DNA of 64,000 nt from Mesobacillus boroniphilus (GTDB taxonomy: Bacteria; Bacillota; Bacilli; Bacillales; Cytobacillaceae). The stretch spans positions 310,001 to 374,000 of the forward strand of contig NZ_QTKX01000003.1 of the NCBI RefSeq assembly GCF_018424685.1, read 5' to 3'. This document shows, piece by piece, positions 1 to 9,700 of the stretch. A model generated the notes under the pieces. That model was not told where the DNA came from. It saw only the letters and a program-made list of their open reading frames with translations, and did not search any database. Numbering within the stretch: position 1 is the first letter of the stretch; each line of letters begins with the position of its first letter. A program made the translations under genes and the position numbers.

Positions 1-27
1 ATAAAGAAATTCCTGCTTTTCCGTCAT
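1..27 (-). CDS. gntR: 5' end of probable gluconate repressor GntR (partial)
   Basis: Only nine codons (MTEKQEFLY) lie in the window; the gene continues off the left edge. The start is set by an AGGAAGGTGATG ribosome site directly upstream on the minus strand. The identification rests mainly on the upstream operator at 54-71, which as I recall is identical to the B. subtilis GntR binding site that autoregulates the gnt operon, and on an N-terminus ending in LY as GntR does. GntR is a cytoplasmic repressor released by gluconate. The visible protein is too short to prove the family; a gluconate kinase or another GntR-type regulator remains possible. Confidence 0.5.
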
Positions 28-53
28 TACATCACCTTCCTGGTTAATCAAGT

Positions 54-71
54 ATACTTGTATACAAGTAT
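54..71 (-). promoter_or_regulatory. GntR-type operator over the -10 region
   Basis: ATACTTGTATACAAGTAT is a perfect 18-base palindrome. On the minus strand it follows directly on a TATAAT -10 box (75-70), with CTTGCA at the -35 position 17 bases further up (98-93). It therefore covers the transcription start of the gene leaving the left edge, as expected of a repressor site. The sequence matches the classical gnt operator of B. subtilis from memory. Confidence 0.7.
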
Positions 72-92
72 TATAAAACGGATTTGAAAAAT

Positions 93-106
93 TGCAAGCG
101 TTTTCT
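93..106. promoter_or_regulatory. CcpA cre-like site over the -35
   Basis: TGCAAGCGTTTTCT fits the relaxed catabolite-responsive element pattern TGNAANCGNWNNCW. It overlaps the -35 hexamer of the leftward promoter, so glucose repression through CcpA is the likely role. Inferred from sequence only. Confidence 0.5.
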
Positions 107-162
107 GTTTTGTTTATTTTGCCAAATTATTTTGTGGTCATTCCAGGATGGGGGGATTTGTG

Positions 163-506
163 ATGTGATTTTGTCCAGAGGTGTATGGGAGTTAACAGAG
201 TTAGAAATATGTGACCGAAAAGAGAAGGAGCCGAAAATTTCGGTAACAAGTTGGAGGAACATGTGCCCGAAAAGAGGAGGAGCCGAAGATTTCGGTAACA
301 AGTTGGAGGAACATGTGCCCGAACAGAGGAGGAGCCGAAAATTTCGGTAACAAGTTAGAGGAACATCTGCCCGAAAAGAGAAGGAGCCGAAGATTTCGGT
401 AACAAGTTAGAGGAACATGTGCCCGAAAAGAGGAGGAGCCGAAGATTTCGGTAACAAGTTGGAGGAACATGTGCCCGAAAAGAGGAGGAGCCGAAGATTT
501 CGGTAA
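163..506. repeat. 52-bp tandem repeat array
   Basis: Six near-identical 52-base units start at 215, 267, 319, 371, 423 and 475, counting from each CCGAA. A degenerate seventh precedes them (about 163-214) and the last copy is cut after CGGTAA near 506. Units differ by only a few substitutions. Each contains a short dyad (CCGAANATTTCGG) and an AGGAGGAG run. There are no unique spacers, so this is not a CRISPR. Because 52 is not a multiple of 3, the ORFs through it are accidental. Two other arrays with the same period occur near 34.7 and 43.25 kb. Confidence 0.9.
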
Positions 507-571
507 TATAAAAAATAAAAAAATTACCATAAAGGTGATAGACACTTCATGGCAATTCTTATAGTACTCCA

Positions 572-1477
572 TTACTCGTAATAGGTGGAACTACACTCTC
601 CCTTGGCTGAGAAATTGCTCTTTAATACTCTCCTAATGGTTTTCGGGGGGATACGAGCATCGATCCACTCATAGAGAGTCGCTGTGGTCACTTTGCGCTC
701 TGGAAAAAGCAACTGAAAACTTTTGGCGGCACGAATCACCACCGATTCAATATGCTCTTGAGATTCACATTGCCTGCAAATGAATTTATTCCTGCTATAA
801 CTCTCCAAAAACTCCCCGCAAGCCTCACAAATAACCCCTTTCCTCAACCGATCAAAATCGTATCCCGGCACTCTGGAAAATGGTGATTTCTTAATATGCA
901 AAGACAATAGTGCCTCCGCCAGTTTGGTATGTTTGTTTGTTAATTTTGAAGTGGTACGGTTCATCTTATCCATAAAGCGGTTCAGTTGGTTTGGTAAAAT
1001 AATGGGTGATTTTAGTGGTGTTTGCAGAAGGGCGAATTCAGGGTTGATGAACACGAGGTGAGGTTCGAGAGGGATGTAAAAGCCCAGATTTTTTAGTAGT
1101 TGCTTTAGTAGAGATTCTGCGCGGCTTAGTTGATGGAGGGGATTTTTGATTTCGGTGCCGGCGACTGTCTTAAATTTGTCTCCATCCAGATAATAGTCTC
1201 CTTCAAGATTTTTCACTTCGAAAAGATGCAGCCGGTCCTGCGTGATCACGAGGGAGTCGATTTGAAAATGAGTGCCATTTACTTCGAGGAGCAGGTCGTT
1301 GATAATGAGGCTTTCGACTATATGGTTCGTGAACCAATGATCGAAGTGTACTTCTCCTTCATAGCCTTTCTCCAGCGTTCGCAGGTTTTGAGCATCTTTC
1401 TCTTCCAATTCCATCCGGGCCTTAAGGGTTTGTAGGATTACTAATTCTTCTGGTTTGGTTCTTTCTTTTACTATCAT
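572..1477 (-). CDS. NERD-domain protein with C-terminal zinc ribbon
   Basis: A 301-residue cytoplasmic protein. The N-terminal half has the nuclease-related (NERD) pattern: KGYEGEVHFDHW, then FQIDSLVITQDRLHLFEVKN with the conserved acidic residues and the E-V-K of the restriction-like fold. A C-terminal CEAC...CRQC pair looks like a zinc ribbon. NERD proteins are thought to process or bind DNA, but the function here is unknown. An in-frame ATG at 1501 exists, but the sequence between it and 1477 is itself the ribosome site (AAAGGAAGTGGAAT), so 1477 is the better start. It stands alone, downstream of no operon, and its 3' end faces the 52-bp array. Confidence 0.75.
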   Translation of the reverse strand: MIVKERTKPEELVILQTLKARMELEEKDAQNLRTLEKGYEGEVHFDHWFTNHIVESLIINDLLLEVNGTHFQIDSLVITQDRLHLFEVKNLEGDYYLDGDKFKTVAGTEIKNPLHQLSRAESLLKQLLKNLGFYIPLEPHLVFINPEFALLQTPLKSPIILPNQLNRFMDKMNRTTSKLTNKHTKLAEALLSLHIKKSPFSRVPGYDFDRLRKGVICEACGEFLESYSRNKFICRQCESQEHIESVVIRAAKSFQLLFPERKVTTATLYEWIDARIPPKTIRRVLKSNFSAKGECSSTYYE

Positions 1478-1590
1478 ATTCCACTTCCTTTCTTCTTTCA
1501 TTGTAAAAAAGTGCCCGCGAAAAATCAGTGAACATTTTACGAATTATGATAAATCTGTTACTATTAACCTAATTTCATATGATCTTATCA

Positions 1591-1770
1591 GATCGGTGAG
1601 GTAGAGGAGCGAATAACAAGATTAGTCCATCGGAGTATGACATCGTTGATGGTGGATGAAAGGGTTGTTTGCCGAAGCGTAATTAGGGTCAAACTGGTTA
1701 CTGCTGGGATGCTTTCTGAACAAGGAGCAGACTGTCATGCTTGGTTTTGTGCATGGAGAACTACTGATCG
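1591..1770 (+). promoter_or_regulatory. Lysine riboswitch (L box)
   Basis: The conserved elements appear in order: GGTAGAGGAGCGAA, an AGATTAGTCC internal-loop segment, TGAAAGGG, GCCGAAGC, a CTGGG loop, GACTGTCA and TGGAGAACTACT. The ends pair as P1 (GATCGGT with ACTGATC). These match the B. subtilis lysC leader closely. A Rho-independent terminator follows 24 bases later, so lysine binding should end transcription before the downstream gene. That gene is an amidohydrolase, not one of the usual lysine biosynthesis or transport genes. Confidence 0.9.
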
Positions 1771-1793
1771 AAATGGAGGATAACGTATATTGT

Positions 1794-1831
1794 AAAAAGC
1801 AATGATAGGTTATTTTCTGTCATTGCTTTTT
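1794..1831 (+). terminator. Riboswitch-controlled terminator
   Basis: AAAAAGCAATGA pairs perfectly with TCATTGCTTTTT (12 bp), giving a Rho-independent terminator. It is the expression platform of the lysine riboswitch just upstream. Confidence 0.85.
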
Positions 1832-1927
1832 GCATGCCAGAGCTTTCCAAGTATCCCCCTTCTATCAAACTCCTAACGCACTCCCCAGGCATTCACCATT
1901 TTTATCTATCCAAAGGGGAGATTCTTC

Positions 1928-3526
1928 TTGAGAACCATATACAAAAATGGAACCATCTATACATTCAACACGCGCAATCCAATTGTACAAGCAGTGGTCA
2001 TCGAAAATGGCCGTTTTATTGATATGGGATCATCCGCAGATATGGTGCTGCAATGGGGCAGCCAGGCACAGGTGATCGATTTGGAAGGAAAAACAGCTAC
2101 TCCTGGCCTGATTGACAGCCATCTTCACCTGTCGATTATGGCGGATAGTTTTATCAATCTCGATTTTGTCGGAATCACGTCCAAGCATGAGATGCTGGCA
2201 AAAATTCAGGCAAAAGCCAGTCAGCTTGCGCCGGGGGAATGGATTGTCGGCAGCAGCTGGGATGAGAATCTTTTTACGGACGGAGGAATCCCGACGATTT
2301 CGGAGCTGGATTATGTGGCGCCTGTCAATCCGTTATTTTTAACAAGAACATGCTTGCACGCGACTCTAGTCAACAGCAAGGCGTTGGAAGTGAGCGGCTA
2401 TCACCCGGCAATTACAGTGCCAGAAGGCGGCACCATCGTACTGGATGATATTACGAAACAGCCGACGGGATTATTCCTGGAGTCAGCGGCGAATCTGATC
2501 AGGCAGTACATCCCTGAGCGCTCATACGACGACTGGAAAAAAGCGATGCGCCAGACGATGCATTTTGCGATGAGCAAGGGGCTGACTAGCGTACATACGA
2601 ATGATCCGCTTTATCTCGGCGGGCTTGAAAAAACGTGGAATCTATTCAATGAGCTTTTAAATGGAGAGCAGCTCGGCTTACGCAGCAATCTCTTGATCAA
2701 CCATGAATTTTTACCAAACCTGAAAGAAGCTGGAATGTACACTGGTTATGGCAATGATACGCTGCAAATCGGCTCGGTGAAGATTTTTGCCGACGGGGCG
2801 TTTGGCCGGAGAACCGCACTGTTATCGGAACCATATAGTGATGCGCCAGGCCATTACGGCGATGCGATGTATGATCAGGAGCATTTATACGAACTCGTGA
2901 AAGGTGCACGGGAGCTGGATATGCCGATTGCAGTCCATACGATTGGCGATCAGGCACTGGAAAATGTTCTCGATGTGCTGGATCAGTTCCCAACTGTAGC
3001 ATATCGCGACCGGCTGATTCATGCCCAGGTTTTAAGAGAAGAATTGATTCCTCGACTGAAAGCACCTAGCAGGATTGCGGATATCCAGCCGCGGTTTATT
3101 GCGAGTGATTTCCCATGGGTCCAGGAGCGTCTAGGTGAAGAGAGAATCAAGCTTTCCTACGCATGGAAAACATTAATGGAAGCAGGTGTTATTTGTGCAG
3201 GAGGCTCTGATTCTCCGGTTGAGCCAGTCGATCCAATTCTCGGAATCCATGCCGCAGTCACTCGGAAAAAACCAGGTGAAACCCATGACGGTTATGTGCC
3301 AGAGCAGAAGTTGTCGATGGTCGATGCGTTCCGCTTGTTCACAGAGCTCGGTGCTTATCCAACGAACGAAGAGACGCTTAAAGGAACGATCTCCCGCGGA
3401 AAATTAGCGGATATTACCGTTTACTCAGCCAATCCATTCGAAATGGAAGAACCGGATGAACTTTTAACGATGAAAGTTGAAATGACCATCATAGGCGGAG
3501 AAGTCAAATATCGCAGGCATTCTTAG
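1928..3526 (+). CDS. Amidohydrolase family 3 (YtcJ-like) metal-dependent hydrolase
   Basis: 532 residues, the usual length for the Amidohydro_3/YtcJ group (relatives include N-substituted formamide deformylase). GLIDSHLHLS (about residue 63) carries the HxH metal ligands, AVHTIGD (about 338) a further His, and GGSDSPVEP (about 420) the catalytic Asp. No signal peptide is seen, so it is cytoplasmic. Start is TTG, set by AAAGGGGAG seven bases upstream; no ATG fits. It lies directly behind a lysine riboswitch and terminator, which predicts expression under lysine limitation. The substrate is unknown; an amide or formamide related to lysine or diaminopimelate metabolism is an inference from regulation only. 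A terminator follows, so it is monocistronic. Confidence 0.8.
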   Translation: MRTIYKNGTIYTFNTRNPIVQAVVIENGRFIDMGSSADMVLQWGSQAQVIDLEGKTATPGLIDSHLHLSIMADSFINLDFVGITSKHEMLAKIQAKASQLAPGEWIVGSSWDENLFTDGGIPTISELDYVAPVNPLFLTRTCLHATLVNSKALEVSGYHPAITVPEGGTIVLDDITKQPTGLFLESAANLIRQYIPERSYDDWKKAMRQTMHFAMSKGLTSVHTNDPLYLGGLEKTWNLFNELLNGEQLGLRSNLLINHEFLPNLKEAGMYTGYGNDTLQIGSVKIFADGAFGRRTALLSEPYSDAPGHYGDAMYDQEHLYELVKGARELDMPIAVHTIGDQALENVLDVLDQFPTVAYRDRLIHAQVLREELIPRLKAPSRIADIQPRFIASDFPWVQERLGEERIKLSYAWKTLMEAGVICAGGSDSPVEPVDPILGIHAAVTRKKPGETHDGYVPEQKLSMVDAFRLFTELGAYPTNEETLKGTISRGKLADITVYSANPFEMEEPDELLTMKVEMTIIGGEVKYRRHS

Positions 3527-3534
3527 CAGTATGG

Positions 3535-3578
3535 GGACGGTTTTTTACTTCTAAATTGGAAGAAAACCGTCCTTTTTT
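3535..3578 (+). terminator. Rho-independent terminator
   Basis: GGACGGTTTT and AAAACCGTCC form a 10-bp stem followed by six T, closing the amidohydrolase transcript. Confidence 0.85.
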
Positions 3579-3598
3579 CGTTTTTATGGCTAAAGTCC

Positions 3599-3625
3599 TA
3601 AAATTTTCAAAAATTAAACCGAAAT
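3599..3625 (+). promoter_or_regulatory. SigD-type promoter for the chemoreceptor
   Basis: TAAA, a 15-base spacer, then ACCGAAAT (consensus GCCGATAT, 6 of 8). SigD drives motility and chemotaxis genes in Bacillus, and the next gene is a chemoreceptor 50 bases on. Confidence 0.6.
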
Positions 3626-3674
3626 AGAAAGTAAGAATAGTAATTTACTATATTGCTGGACAGGAGAGCGGAAA

Positions 3675-5402
3675 ATGAAATTCAAGAAGAGATTCGCAAG
3701 AAAATCACAGATGAAGTTCAATGTTCGCGCCAAACTATTGGCGGGCTTTTTCTCGGTTTTGACTTTGCTGGCAGTTGTGGCAATCATAACGAATTTTCAG
3801 TTTAACAAGATGAACAACCAGTATTCTTCATCCATTGATGAACGGATGGATAAGGTGAATCTGATTGTCGAGATGAAGGATGCAATCATGAGGGAGCAAC
3901 TGGCACTCCAAAAGTATATGGCAAATGGTGATGGTGAAAGCCTGATTGAATTTGAGGGTGCGGTAGAAGATTTTGAAAAAAGCTCTAAAAAATATTTAAG
4001 CTCGACAGAATCAGCTGAGGAGAAGAAGGTAGGAGATAACCTTGTTGCAGCTGAGGCACAATATTATGAGATGGCATCAGAGGCTTTTATTTTAATAAGA
4101 GATGAACAAATGGTCAAGGTCAGGTTGTTGATGCAGGAAAAAGGAAATCCTCTTATCTTCAGCCTGAATTCTGCTGCTGAGGATGCGTTTGAGTACCAGG
4201 AAGATGCCTTGAATTCTACGAGTGAAACGTTATCTGGAGACGTACAAAAAGTAGCCTTGCTGATCATTATACTCAGTGCAGCGGCTTTTATCATTGGAAT
4301 CGGAATTGCAACTTACATAAGCAGGGTGATTTCCAAGCCTGTCCAGCTTGTGTCTCAGGCGGCAAAGCAATTGGCTGATGGAAACCTCGTTATTGATAAA
4401 ATCAATGTGAAGAATAACGATGAAATTGGGCAGTTAGCAACAGATTTTAATGAAATGGCGACCAACTTGAGGAATTTGATTTTGCAGGTAAGCAGTACTT
4501 CGGAGCAGGTTGCCGCCTCTGCTGAAGAAATGATGGCAAGTACGGAACAGACCAATTCTGCTACGCACCAGGTAGCAACGGCAATCCAGGAGGTCGCAGG
4601 CGGTGCAGAGCTCCAGAGTAAAAATACCGAGGAAAGTGCGAAAGCGGTAGGCGAGATGTCTGGAGGAATCCAGCGCGCTGCCGAAACGACTTCGAATGTT
4701 GCCGAGTCTGCGGCAGAAACGGCAAAACAAGCACAAGTTGGACAGGAATCTTTGGAAAAAGTAATCGAAAAGATGAAGTCCATCAATGATACGACAAGCG
4801 AAACTAATGGAGTAATAAAGGATCTGGATCGGAAGTCCGCTGAAATCGGCAAGATCATTGAGGTTATCACAGGTATCGCGGACCAGACGAATTTGCTTGC
4901 GCTGAATGCTGCCATTGAAGCAGCAAGGGCTGGGGAGCATGGCAAGGGCTTTGCGGTTGTCGCAGATGAAGTCAGGAAATTGGCCGAGCTTTCAAGACAG
5001 TCTGCCAGCCAGATTTCGGGTTTGATTGAGGTTATCCAAAAAGAAACCCACCAGGTCGTGGAAATGATGAATAAAGGAACGGTCGAGATATCTGAAGGGT
5101 CGTTATTAGTTGAGGAGACGGGTCGTACATTTGAGGAGATTCTAAAATCGATCGAAAATGTCAGCGAGGAAATCCAGGAGGTATCCGCAATTTCAGAAGA
5201 AATGTCGGCAAGCGTCCAGCAGGTGAACGCCTCAATCGAAGAGGTGACCAAAATTGCCCGCGGCTCCGTCGCAAGCACAGCAGAAATCGCATCCGCAACG
5301 GAGGAACAGCTGGCATCAATGGAAGAAGTCGCTTCATCATCCGCTTCACTAGCTAATCTGGCAGAGAATCTGAGAGAGATGGTCACAAAGTTCAAAGTAT
5401 AA
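3675..5402 (+). CDS. Methyl-accepting chemotaxis protein
   Basis: 575 residues. Layout: short cytoplasmic head, membrane segment about 20-42, an extracytoplasmic helical sensor of about 150 residues (four-helix-bundle type), second membrane segment about 193-216, HAMP, then the cytoplasmic signalling rod. The receptor tip ([20 protein letters not shown]) is intact and binds CheA/CheW. It transmits a chemoeffector signal to the flagellar motor; the ligand cannot be read from the sequence. The start has GGACAGGAGAGC seven bases upstream. It is monocistronic, with its own SigD-type promoter and terminator. Confidence 0.93.
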   Translation: MKFKKRFARKSQMKFNVRAKLLAGFFSVLTLLAVVAIITNFQFNKMNNQYSSSIDERMDKVNLIVEMKDAIMREQLALQKYMANGDGESLIEFEGAVEDFEKSSKKYLSSTESAEEKKVGDNLVAAEAQYYEMASEAFILIRDEQMVKVRLLMQEKGNPLIFSLNSAAEDAFEYQEDALNSTSETLSGDVQKVALLIIILSAAAFIIGIGIATYISRVISKPVQLVSQAAKQLADGNLVIDKINVKNNDEIGQLATDFNEMATNLRNLILQVSSTSEQVAASAEEMMASTEQTNSATHQVATAIQEVAGGAELQSKNTEESAKAVGEMSGGIQRAAETTSNVAESAAETAKQAQVGQESLEKVIEKMKSINDTTSETNGVIKDLDRKSAEIGKIIEVITGIADQTNLLALNAAIEAARAGEHGKGFAVVADEVRKLAELSRQSASQISGLIEVIQKETHQVVEMMNKGTVEISEGSLLVEETGRTFEEILKSIENVSEEIQEVSAISEEMSASVQQVNASIEEVTKIARGSVASTAEIASATEEQLASMEEVASSSASLANLAENLREMVTKFKV

Positions 5403-5407
5403 TTTTG

Positions 5408-5446
5408 AGAAGCATGAGGACGAGGAGTTCTTATGCTTCTTTTTTT
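5408..5446 (+). terminator. Rho-independent terminator
   Basis: AGAAGCAT pairs with ATGCTTCT, followed by a T run, just past the chemoreceptor stop. Confidence 0.8.
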
Positions 5447-5460
5447 GTTGGAGTATTGGA

Positions 5461-5512
5461 GAACGCGAATGAGAAAAAATGAAAAAAGTGGTCACCGATA
5501 GGCATCAATCAG
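5461..5512. repeat. Single degenerate unit of the 52-bp repeat family
   Basis: The stretch with GAGAAAAAATGAAAAAAG and GTGGTCACCGATA resembles one unit of the 34.7 kb array (AGAGAAAAGAGGTCACCAATA). Only one copy is present and divergence is high. Confidence 0.4.
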
Positions 5513-5598
5513 AATACAGGTACACTCGCCCAAGCCAAAGTCGTGATAAACGCATATAAAGTTAATGAATACAAAAAGAGAAGAGGGAGGTAAGCCGT

Positions 5599-5796
5599 AT
5601 GCATGCATACAGACATCCTTATCGAACGCATGATCAGAGGTTTTGGGGCTTTGGATTACCGTTTTTAGGTGGTTTGGCTGGTGGATTATTGGGCGGTGCT
5701 TTACTTTATCCGCGTCCTTATTATGGTTATGGCTATCCTGGATACCCGCCATATGGATATCCTTGCTGTCCACCTAGATATCCGTTTTATTATTAA
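5599..5796 (+). CDS. Small Gly/Tyr/Pro-rich protein
   Basis: 65 residues. After a His/Arg-rich head comes a glycine-rich hydrophobic segment (LPFLGGLAGGLLGGALL), then a Pro-Tyr-Gly-rich tail with a Cys pair (PCCPP). Similar short proteins in Bacillus are usually hypothetical and sometimes associated with spore coat or cell surface, but nothing here proves that. GGGAGGT lies eight bases before the ATG, and a terminator follows, so it is likely a real gene. No close functional relative recognised. Confidence 0.7.
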   Translation: MHAYRHPYRTHDQRFWGFGLPFLGGLAGGLLGGALLYPRPYYGYGYPGYPPYGYPCCPPRYPFYY

Positions 5797-5812
5797 TGAG
5801 CCAATAACAAAA

Positions 5813-5838
5813 GGGAATGAGCTGCTTAGCTCATTCCC
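5813..5838. terminator. Bidirectional terminator
   Basis: GGGAATGAGCT and AGCTCATTCCC form an 11-bp perfect stem with a four-base loop. It sits between converging genes and has A/T-rich flanks on both sides. Confidence 0.8.
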
Positions 5839-5847
5839 TACTTTTAT

Positions 5848-6642
5848 TTAACTAATGTTTGCTTGTTTATTTTCATGCTTATCCATGAATTCGAGTGATA
5901 GCTCATTGAATTCATCGGCTTTTTCAATATTGCAGACATGTCCGCACCGCTCCAAAATCACCAGATCGGAGCTTTCGTCCCCGTGAAGGTCTTCTGCTAA
6001 TTCCTTAACAAACATATGGTCCTCAGCACCTGAGATATATAGCTTTGGGACATTCTTGCTTTTTTCTTGAACCTTGCTATAGGTGGTTTTGACGTCACTG
6101 GCAAGAGGGTACCACGCAAGGAAGTTTTTTCGCTTCATCTTATAGGCTTCCTGGATGAAAAATCTCCTTGAGCCTTTATGGTTTCCACGAGGCATCAGGA
6201 TCCAGGCCAATATGCGGTAAAGCCACATAAATGGAATGAAATCCCTTATTAACCAGGCGAATTTAATCAGTGATTTTGCAAATAGGTTTAACCTTGTGAT
6301 TGCTCCTCCAAGGACTGCTGACCTCACTCGTCCGGGTTCCGTCTGCAGCAGATGATGGACGATGATCGTTCCCAGCGAAACGCCGACAAAATGGGCCTTG
6401 CGGATTGAGAGGTGGTCTAATATCTTGAGGATTTCCCTGACAATCAAGTCAAATGAGAGTCTTTCTTTATAGGAATCTATGTCTGGTGATTCTGCATGGC
6501 CAGGCATGTTAATCGCGACTATATTATATTTTTTCAGGAATGGCTTTAGCTGTTTGTAGAAAATATTCGAGTTCCCGCCAATTCCGTGCAGCAGTACAAT
6601 ATACTCTGAGCCGCGGCCCTTATACAATCTGTAATCTAGCAT
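5848..6642 (-). CDS. Alpha/beta-fold hydrolase
   Basis: 264 residues with the alpha/beta hydrolase fold. LLHGIGG (about 19) gives the oxyanion region, GVSLG (about 91) the serine nucleophile elbow, GAEDHMF (about 212) the acid and CGHVCNIEKAD (about 235) the histidine. A lid-like segment rich in aromatic and basic residues lies around 125-180. No signal peptide, so probably cytoplasmic. Substrate unknown: an esterase, lipase-like or C-C bond hydrolase would all fit. Start is set by CTAAGGAGAATCGG directly upstream. Monocistronic. Confidence 0.85.
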   Translation of the reverse strand: MLDYRLYKGRGSEYIVLLHGIGGNSNIFYKQLKPFLKKYNIVAINMPGHAESPDIDSYKERLSFDLIVREILKILDHLSIRKAHFVGVSLGTIIVHHLLQTEPGRVRSAVLGGAITRLNLFAKSLIKFAWLIRDFIPFMWLYRILAWILMPRGNHKGSRRFFIQEAYKMKRKNFLAWYPLASDVKTTYSKVQEKSKNVPKLYISGAEDHMFVKELAEDLHGDESSDLVILERCGHVCNIEKADEFNELSLEFMDKHENKQANIS

Positions 6643-6729
6643 CCGATTCTCCTTAGTGGTTCATATGGTGATAATTAATGATACCCTTGATGCTGATGTT
6701 AGTAAACAAAAAGCAGATGCCAAAATAAT

Positions 6730-6762
6730 GGCAGGCACCATCCTGATAGGATGATACCTGCC
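6730..6762 (-). terminator. Terminator of the amylopullulanase gene
   Basis: GGCAGGNACCATCCT and its complement form a stem of about 14 bp with one mismatch and a short loop. On the minus strand it is followed by ATTATTTT, so it ends the leftward amylopullulanase transcript. Confidence 0.75.
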
Positions 6763-6770
6763 GTGTGGAA

Positions 6771-9700
6771 TTATTTTTTCTTGCCTTTGTGGTCCACTTT
6801 TATGACCACTGTTGTCAATGGATCAAGAGTTATCTTGCCATTTGTAAGTTTAAAGCCAGATGGCTTGGATACAGGTGTTTTTCCTGCTTCGTCGTTATCG
6901 ACTAAAACCTTAGCTTTATAGAAATCAAGGTCCCCTAAAGTCAACTTGCGAGTTTCAGTGTCAGCGTTTACGAATACGTAGTATGTTCCGGTTTTATCCG
7001 TCGATACGTTCTCGTATGCGATGACTAAATCTGAATCTTTGATTTCAGGTAAATCTAGCAATTTTACATTCTGATCAACTAGTTCTTTCTCGCCTAGGCG
7101 GAAAGCATTTGTTGATTTTCTCAGTTCAATTAGGCCTTGAGTGTAGGCTTGTGTTGTAGTGTTAACTGAGTATTCCTTTTTGTTTGTTGCTTTTTGCCAG
7201 TCAAACATGTTGATGGCATCGGAAGAATCGTACGAATCGTGGATGAAGTATCCAAATGGATTTCCTTGTTCATCCGTCAATTCGTGATATTTCTGCTCAG
7301 GAACGCCTTCGCCTTTCCATTGCTTCGTTCTTCCATATTCCTGGCCGGCATGAAGGAATGCTGTACCCTGTGACGTCAGGATCATGGAGTTGCCAAGTCG
7401 AATCCGTTTATGAATCTCAAGGTTGTTTTCAGGAATTGCTGGATCCTTTTTAATCGACTGGGCAATGACATCATATAGCGGCAGGTTATCGTGTGCCGCG
7501 ATGTACTGGACCATATCGCCCGGGTCATCGTCAGCTGTATTGCCTGGCTGGCCTTTGATGTTTTTGAAAATCGTATTGATATCACGCGCACCGCCAGTCA
7601 GGAATCGTGGCTCACCTTCAGAGCCAAAGCCTGATTTCAATTCGTTGCGGATTTCATCAGAGAATACACCAACATCATCTGTTTTATCCATCCAATCCTG
7701 GTCAGCACCCATGCCAGCAAGTTCAGGCTCGGCGATGTGGCCAGCGAATGTTCTCCAGCCTTCACCGATGAACAATGCATCAGGGTTAACGGAAGCTGCA
7801 GCATTGTATGCATTTTGGACTGCCGGATAGGTTGCGTCACCCATCATATCGAAACGCATTCCATCAATCTTGTATTCTTCAAACCAGTATTTCACGGAAT
7901 CTACCATCAGCTTTTCAGCCATTTTGTGGCTTGTTGCCAGGTTGTTTCCAAAGCCGCCAAGGAAGTTTCCTTGCGCATCCTGGAACGCATAGTAGTTAGG
8001 AACGATATCATTCAGTTGACTGGATTTTGCCATATGAGTGTAAACAACATCAAGGACAACACCCATTCCTGCATCATGAATCGCATCAATCATCTGCTTC
8101 AATTCTTTTACGCGTAATTCAGGATCAGCTGCATCCTCTGAATAAGCGCCATCTGGCGAGAAGTAGCTGTGTGGGTCATAGCCCCAGTTGTACTCATTTC
8201 CGCCAGCAGAGTAATCGAGCTCTCTTTGGCCCATCTTCGTTTCATCACCATAATACCAAGCCATTACAGGAAGTAATTGAACGTGTGTTACACCAAGCTT
8301 TTTAATATAATCCAGCTTGTCGATGAAGGCATTGTAAGAACCCCATCTAGCGTCCAGGTCACCAGCGATAGATGGATCAGAAGTGAAGTCACGTACATGA
8401 ACTTCATAAATCACGGCATCTTCACGCTTCTCATAGCCTTTGATTTTTGCATGATCGAAATCTTCAGGGTCTGTCCCGCTCATGTCAACAATCGCTGCTT
8501 TACCGACAGTATCTCCGTCCGGACCAGCTTCGCCCTCTGTATTCACTGTAAAGGCTGCCATCGATTTTGCATAAGGATCAAGAACCTTCTTTGTCACTCC
8601 AGCATTTGTTACCTCATACTGGTAAAAATAACCCTTAAGATCGGTTACATTCAAGTCGCCAGGAGCTACGTCAGCAGACCAGACTCCTTTTTCACCCTTT
8701 ATTAACTCAATGCTGCCAATTTGCTCAGCTGCATTGTCTTTGTTGAAGAAGTTTGCCACAACCTTGCTTGCTTTAGGAGCCCACAGCTTCAATGTAGCTG
8801 CGCCATCCTTATAGGTAGCACCGAGGTCATCGCCATCATAGGCAAACATTTCATCAAGCATTCTCCAGCTTGTCGCAGCAGAAACTGTTCTGTCTGCAAA
8901 TGTTACGGATAATGGAAGCTTATCTAAATCGAATGTTGCTTTCACTTTTACAGCAGTGGCGCTTGTGATTTCAGCACTTGTCACTGAAACTTCAGTACCA
9001 TCTGAATCTTTGATTTCCAGTTTTGATTTTAAATCATCAGCAGTTAAGCCATCTGTCATCGTGAAGCCTAGTAGAATTGTATCTTCTGAGATGACTTCTG
9101 CAGACGTTAGGCCGGTAGCCTGCTCCCAGTAAGGAGAGATGTAGACATTGTCATCACCTTGTTTAACCCAGACGTGGTTGTATTTGTCGAGAAGGTTGAA
9201 GTTTTTGTCTCCGCCGTCCTTTTCTCCGTTTGTCTTTTTGAGAGTAATCATTCCAATTTCTTTCGCATTTTCCTTTAACTGAATGTCAACATAAGCACCA
9301 TAACGATCCGTGCCAGAGAAGGAAGCAGCTCCTACAGGCCAGTTCTCAGAAGGTGCAGCGACATCGCCCCAGTTCCATAGGCCAAAGTTTTCGTAGTCAG
9401 TATTGTCACGTACATAGTGGACGCGGACAGTGTTATCAGGCAGGTTGACTGGTTCATAAGTGTAAACCTTGTCATCGCCTTGTTTGATGAAAATTTCATT
9501 GATTTCAGGTGAAGTGATGGTAAAGCCTTTGTCTCCGCCGTCTTTGCCAGCATCACCTTTTGTTACGTCCATGACGAGGAAGCCGATGTTCTTTGCGCCA
9601 TCTGTAAGCTCGACGTCAATGTATGCGCCATAGCTGTCCGTTTTTTCGAACATTGTAGCTCCGACTGGCCAGTTGGCAGAAGGGGAGGTTACATCGTTCC

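Noticed and set aside
163-506. CRISPR array
   Set aside because: Units are contiguous and identical throughout, with no variable spacers and no cas genes.
71-572. Leftward ORFs of 76 and 123 codons through the repeat array
   Set aside because: The 52-bp unit is not a multiple of three, so frames rotate through the same sequence; no ribosome site and repetitive low-plausibility protein.
1834-2022. 62-codon ORF overlapping the start of the amidohydrolase
   Set aside because: Out of frame with the real gene, no ribosome site, begins within the riboswitch terminator.
4355-5395. 346-codon ORF on the minus strand inside the chemoreceptor gene
   Set aside because: It is antisense to a well-supported gene; the Ser/Ala-rich product is typical of shadow frames.
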